A stretch of DNA of 23,916 nt. Origin: an uncultured Flavobacteriales bacterium (GTDB lineage Bacteria > Bacteroidota > Bacteroidia > Flavobacteriales > BACL11). The stretch lies in NCBI GenBank assembly GCA_950069165.1, contig CATMIT010000015.1, positions 1 to 23,916 on the forward strand. The letters are read 5' to 3'. Positions 21,831 to 23,916 of this stretch are shown here, one piece after another (the stretch's first letter is position 1; each line of letters begins with the position of its first letter). The translations under genes and the position numbers were made by a program. The notes below the pieces were generated by a model that made no database searches, was not told the DNA's origin, and worked only from the letters and a program-made list of their open reading frames with translations.

Positions 21831-22724
21831 TTACGCCCTAGGATGAAACTGAATAATAGCTTCTCTAAGGTATTCTTTATCAAGATGAGTGTAAATTTCA
21901 GTGGTAGTAATACTTTCGTGCCCGAGCATTTCTTGTACTGCACGTAAATCCGCACCACCTTGAATAAGATGTGTTGCAAAAGAATGCCTAAAAGTGTGAG
22001 GGCTAATTTTCTTTTTCAGGCCAATTTTTTCTGCCAATTGCTTGATGATGGTAAAAATCATTACTCTTGTGAGTTGTTTTCCTCTTCTGTTAAGAAAAAT
22101 AATATCCTCATATCCTTTTTGAATATTTTGATGATTTCGCACTTCACTAATGTAGATGTTTAGGTATTTGAGAGCTGTTTTTCCAATAGGAGCAAGGCGT
22201 TCTTTGTCGCCTTTTCCTATTACTTTGATAAACCCTTCTACAAAACTAACATTCGATAGTTTTAGAGTGATGAGTTCCGTTACCCTTAAACCGCAACTAT
22301 AAAGTATTTCGAGCATTGCCCTATTTCTTTCCCCTTGCTCTGTGCTTAAATCAATAGCAGCAATGAGCTTATCTATCTCTTCAATGGAAAGGGTGTCAGG
22401 CAATTTCATGCCTATTTTTGGAGATTCTAATAACTGGGTGGGATCGGCAGTGATGTAATCCTCCATTATGAGGTATTTGTAAAAAGCTTTTATTCCTGAG
22501 ATAATTCTGCTTTGTGAACGAGCCGAAATACCTTCTTTACTGATAGTAGATACAAAATCAGATAAGTCAGATTTGCTGATATCCAACTCATTTATTTTTT
22601 TTGATTTGGAAAAATTGGCTAGCTTTTTTACATCTCTTATGTAGGCATCTACTGAGTTAGCAGACAATGACCTTTCGATTGTTAAATAACTTTTAAAACC
22701 CAATATGGATGATTCCCAACTCAT
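21831..22724 (-). CDS. xerD: Tyrosine recombinase XerD
   Basis: XerD is a site-specific recombinase that, with XerC, resolves chromosome dimers at dif during division. The 297-residue protein has the SAM-like core-binding domain (about 1-100) and the catalytic domain with all expected residues: Arg147 (CGLRVTEL), Lys171 (GKGDKERL), His243 and Arg246 (HTFRHSFATHL), His269 (LGHESITTTEIYTH) and nucleophile Tyr278. The length and lack of flanking mobile-element genes favour a housekeeping Xer protein over an integrase. XerC and XerD are hard to separate without a tree. It is divergent from aroQ, only 20 bases apart, and heads the minus-strand series xerD-recQ-fmt-trmH. Confidence 0.94.
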   Translation of the reverse strand: MSWESSILGFKSYLTIERSLSANSVDAYIRDVKKLANFSKSKKINELDISKSDLSDFVSTISKEGISARSQSRIISGIKAFYKYLIMEDYITADPTQLLESPKIGMKLPDTLSIEEIDKLIAAIDLSTEQGERNRAMLEILYSCGLRVTELITLKLSNVSFVEGFIKVIGKGDKERLAPIGKTALKYLNIYISEVRNHQNIQKGYEDIIFLNRRGKQLTRVMIFTIIKQLAEKIGLKKKISPHTFRHSFATHLIQGGADLRAVQEMLGHESITTTEIYTHLDKEYLREAIIQFHPRA

Positions 22725-22729
22725 TTGTT

Positions 22730-22737
22730 TAGTTTTG
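22730..22737 (+). promoter_or_regulatory. -7 element upstream of aroQ
   Basis: TAGTTTTG fits TAnnTTTG and ends 7 bases before the aroQ ATG at 22745, so the predicted leader is 0-3 bases. It lies in the 20-base gap between divergent xerD and aroQ. A -33 TTG at standard spacing is not seen in the 5' part of xerD. Confidence 0.4.
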
Positions 22738-22744
22738 CTTAACT

Positions 22745-23161
22745 ATGAAAGTACTCATAATTAACGGACCAAATTTAAACTTATTAGGCAAAAGAGAGAA
22801 ATCTATTTATGGAGATATTTCTTTTGAGGAGTATTTTTCTCAGTTGGTAGAGGGGTTTCCTGATTTGGAATTAGAATATTTTCAATCGAATGTAGAAGGG
22901 GAGTTGATTGACAAGCTGCAAGAAGTTGGTTTTTCGTACGACCATATTTTACTTAATGCAGGAGGTTATACGCATACCTCTGTAGCTATAGCTGATTGTA
23001 TTAAAGCAATAGAAACTCCAGTTACAGAAGTACATATCTCAAATATATATGCTAGGGAAGATTTTAGGAAGAAATCGCTTTTATCTGAAAATTGTAAGGC
23101 AGTAATTTGCGGTTTAGGGTTAGATTCTTATAAAGCAGGATTAACAATTTTGTTAAATTAG
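22745..23161 (+). CDS. aroQ: Type II 3-dehydroquinate dehydratase
   Basis: AroQ catalyses the third step of the shikimate pathway, 3-dehydroquinate to 3-dehydroshikimate. The 138-residue protein has the type II dodecameric fold signature: INGPNLNLLGKREKSIYG (6-23) with catalytic Tyr22, LLNAGGYTHTSVA (69-81), and EVHISNIYARE (95-105) with catalytic His97. NAGG replaces the more widespread NPGA, with the asparagine kept. It is divergent from xerD and lies 14 bases upstream of a secreted LRR gene, with which it may share a transcript although they have no evident functional link. Confidence 0.97.
   Translation: MKVLIINGPNLNLLGKREKSIYGDISFEEYFSQLVEGFPDLELEYFQSNVEGELIDKLQEVGFSYDHILLNAGGYTHTSVAIADCIKAIETPVTEVHISNIYAREDFRKKSLLSENCKAVICGLGLDSYKAGLTILLN
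22770..22777 (-). promoter_or_regulatory. Candidate -7 element for xerD
   Basis: Minus-strand TAAATTTG matches TAnnTTTG and lies inside the start of aroQ. It would give a leader of about 40 bases before the xerD ATG at 22724. A TTTTG upstream is too close (11 bases) to be a standard -33 element. The site overlaps the aroQ coding sequence, so the two divergent transcription units would overlap at their 5' ends. Confidence 0.3.
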
Positions 23162-23175
23162 GAAAAAAATAAACT

Positions 23176-23916
23176 ATGAAAAAACTACTACTCATATTAC
23201 TTTGCTTGCCAATGATTGGGTTGGGGCAACTAACAATGATACCAGATGCTAATTTTGAACAGGCATTAATTGACCTTGGTTATGATACAGGTGTGCCAGA
23301 TGGAACTGTCCCCACAGCAAATATCAATACAATTACAATGTTACCTACTGTTGCTGGATATAGCATTGTTGATTTAACTGGAATTGAAGATTTTACAGCA
23401 CTAACGTGGCTTTATTGTAATCATAATCAACTTACAACATTAGATCTAAGCCAAAACCTATTCTTAGAAGCCTTAATTTGTCATCATAATCAATTAACAA
23501 GTTTAGATCTTTCTTACAACACATCTCTTAATGCTCTTGATGGTGGATATAATCAATATACATACTTAAATGTAAAAAATGGAAACAATTCAAATTTTCA
23601 ATATTTTGATGTTACTAATAATCCAAATCTTACTTGCATAAGTGTAGATGATAGTACTTGGGCATCAAATAATTGGACAGTCGATCCTCAATGTTACTTC
23701 AGTAATAATTGTCTACCACCATCTTGGGATTGTGTAAATAATTCTTGTATAAATCCAGGAACGGGAAATGGACAGTATTCAACTCTTTCTCTTTGTCAAT
23801 CTAATTGTCTGCCACCATCTTCAATAGAAGAATACACTACAAACAAAGAACTTTTGCGAACAATAGACATCTTAGGAAGAGAAACAAAGAACCAACCACT
23901 CTTTTACATCTATGAT
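23176..23916 (+). CDS. Secreted leucine-rich-repeat protein with Cys-rich module and T9SS sorting domain, 3' end cut by window
   Basis: An ATG at 23176 opens 247 codons with no stop before the right edge. The signal peptide is about residues 1-18 (MKKLLLILLCLPMIGLGQ). An N-terminal cap (IPDANFEQALIDLGYD, 22-37) and short LRR units of the NHNQLTTLDLSQN and HHNQLTSLDLSYN type (about 70-160) follow. Next comes a Cys-rich segment with Cys179, 186, 191, 207 and 211 (CLPPSWDC and CQSNCLPPS). The tail, from IEEYTTNKELLRTIDILGRE (217-236) onward, is the start of a T9SS type A sorting domain. From memory such tails end about a dozen residues later. The product is expected at the cell surface or outside. 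It could act in adhesion or ligand binding, but that is unproven. Confidence 0.88.
   Translation, partial: MKKLLLILLCLPMIGLGQLTMIPDANFEQALIDLGYDTGVPDGTVPTANINTITMLPTVAGYSIVDLTGIEDFTALTWLYCNHNQLTTLDLSQNLFLEALICHHNQLTSLDLSYNTSLNALDGGYNQYTYLNVKNGNNSNFQYFDVTNNPNLTCISVDDSTWASNNWTVDPQCYFSNNCLPPSWDCVNNSCINPGTGNGQYSTLSLCQSNCLPPSSIEEYTTNKELLRTIDILGRETKNQPLFYIYD
23707..23820 (+). repeat. 18-base direct repeat inside the LRR gene, 96 bases apart
   Basis: The sequence AATTGTCTACCACCATCT at 23707-23724 recurs at 23803-23820 with a single change (A to G). Both copies are in frame and encode NCLPPS. The 96-base period equals 32 residues. This marks one Cys-rich unit bounded by a shared border, which suggests expansion or loss of such units by recombination. 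Confidence 0.75.

Noticed and set aside
21831..22724. Phage or integrative-element integrase
   Set aside because: The gene has standard XerC/D length and residues, lies among housekeeping genes, and has no att-like repeats or element genes nearby. The tRNA gene is 10 kb away with no duplicated 3' end seen.

Overview
The window is about 24 kb of AT-rich DNA (roughly one third G+C by eye). It looks like a chromosomal core segment of a Bacteroidota bacterium, most likely a marine-type member of Flavobacteriales. Three things support this. Secreted proteins end in type IX secretion (T9SS) C-terminal sorting domains. There is a TonB-dependent receptor with an N-terminal carboxypeptidase-regulatory-like domain. 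The promoter-like sites match the Bacteroidota -7 consensus TAnnTTTG, and starts rarely show a Shine-Dalgarno sequence. I see no phage, insertion sequence, CRISPR array, toxin-antitoxin pair or defence island. Most genes are housekeeping, so the interest lies in details rather than in a new multi-gene system.

Layout, left to right. (1) Positions 1-125 hold the tail of an unrecognised gene. It converges on a minus-strand group: a 39-residue membrane peptide ORF (1912-2031), mnmE (tRNA wobble-uridine modification) and a DCC-family thiol-disulfide protein. (2) sucD (TCA cycle) and an alpha/beta hydrolase run on the plus strand, and the hydrolase overlaps the tail of tsaD. (3) A tightly packed minus-strand operon (10285 down to 3922) encodes a START-like protein, an LptF/LptG-type permease, two glycosyltransferases, ribBA (riboflavin) and tsaD (tRNA t6A). 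All junctions but one overlap. (4) An ICMT/PEMT-type membrane methyltransferase gene (10362-11100) carries an apparent single-base frameshift. It is followed by a CAU-anticodon tRNA and a strong hairpin terminator. (5) A minus-strand pair encodes a TonB-dependent receptor and a T9SS-exported hydrolase-fold protein whose nucleophile serine is replaced by glycine. (6) A pabC-like aminotransferase converges on an algH gene, and pdxH is divergent from algH. (7) The minus-strand series xerD, recQ, fmt, trmH and ribosomal protein bTHX covers recombination, DNA repair and translation. (8) aroQ diverges from xerD and is followed, 14 bases on, by a leucine-rich-repeat T9SS cargo gene that runs off the right edge.

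Functional themes are tRNA modification and translation (mnmE, tsaD, trmH, fmt, bTHX, tRNA), cofactors (ribBA, pdxH, pabC-like), and envelope biogenesis and export (LptF/G, glycosyltransferases, TonB receptor, two T9SS cargos). The observations most worth a second look are the frameshifted methyltransferase, the serine-less secreted hydrolase, the lysine-rich tail on bTHX, the tiny membrane peptide upstream of mnmE, the Cys-rich module in the LRR protein, and -7 elements placed so close to start codons that some mRNAs may be leaderless.
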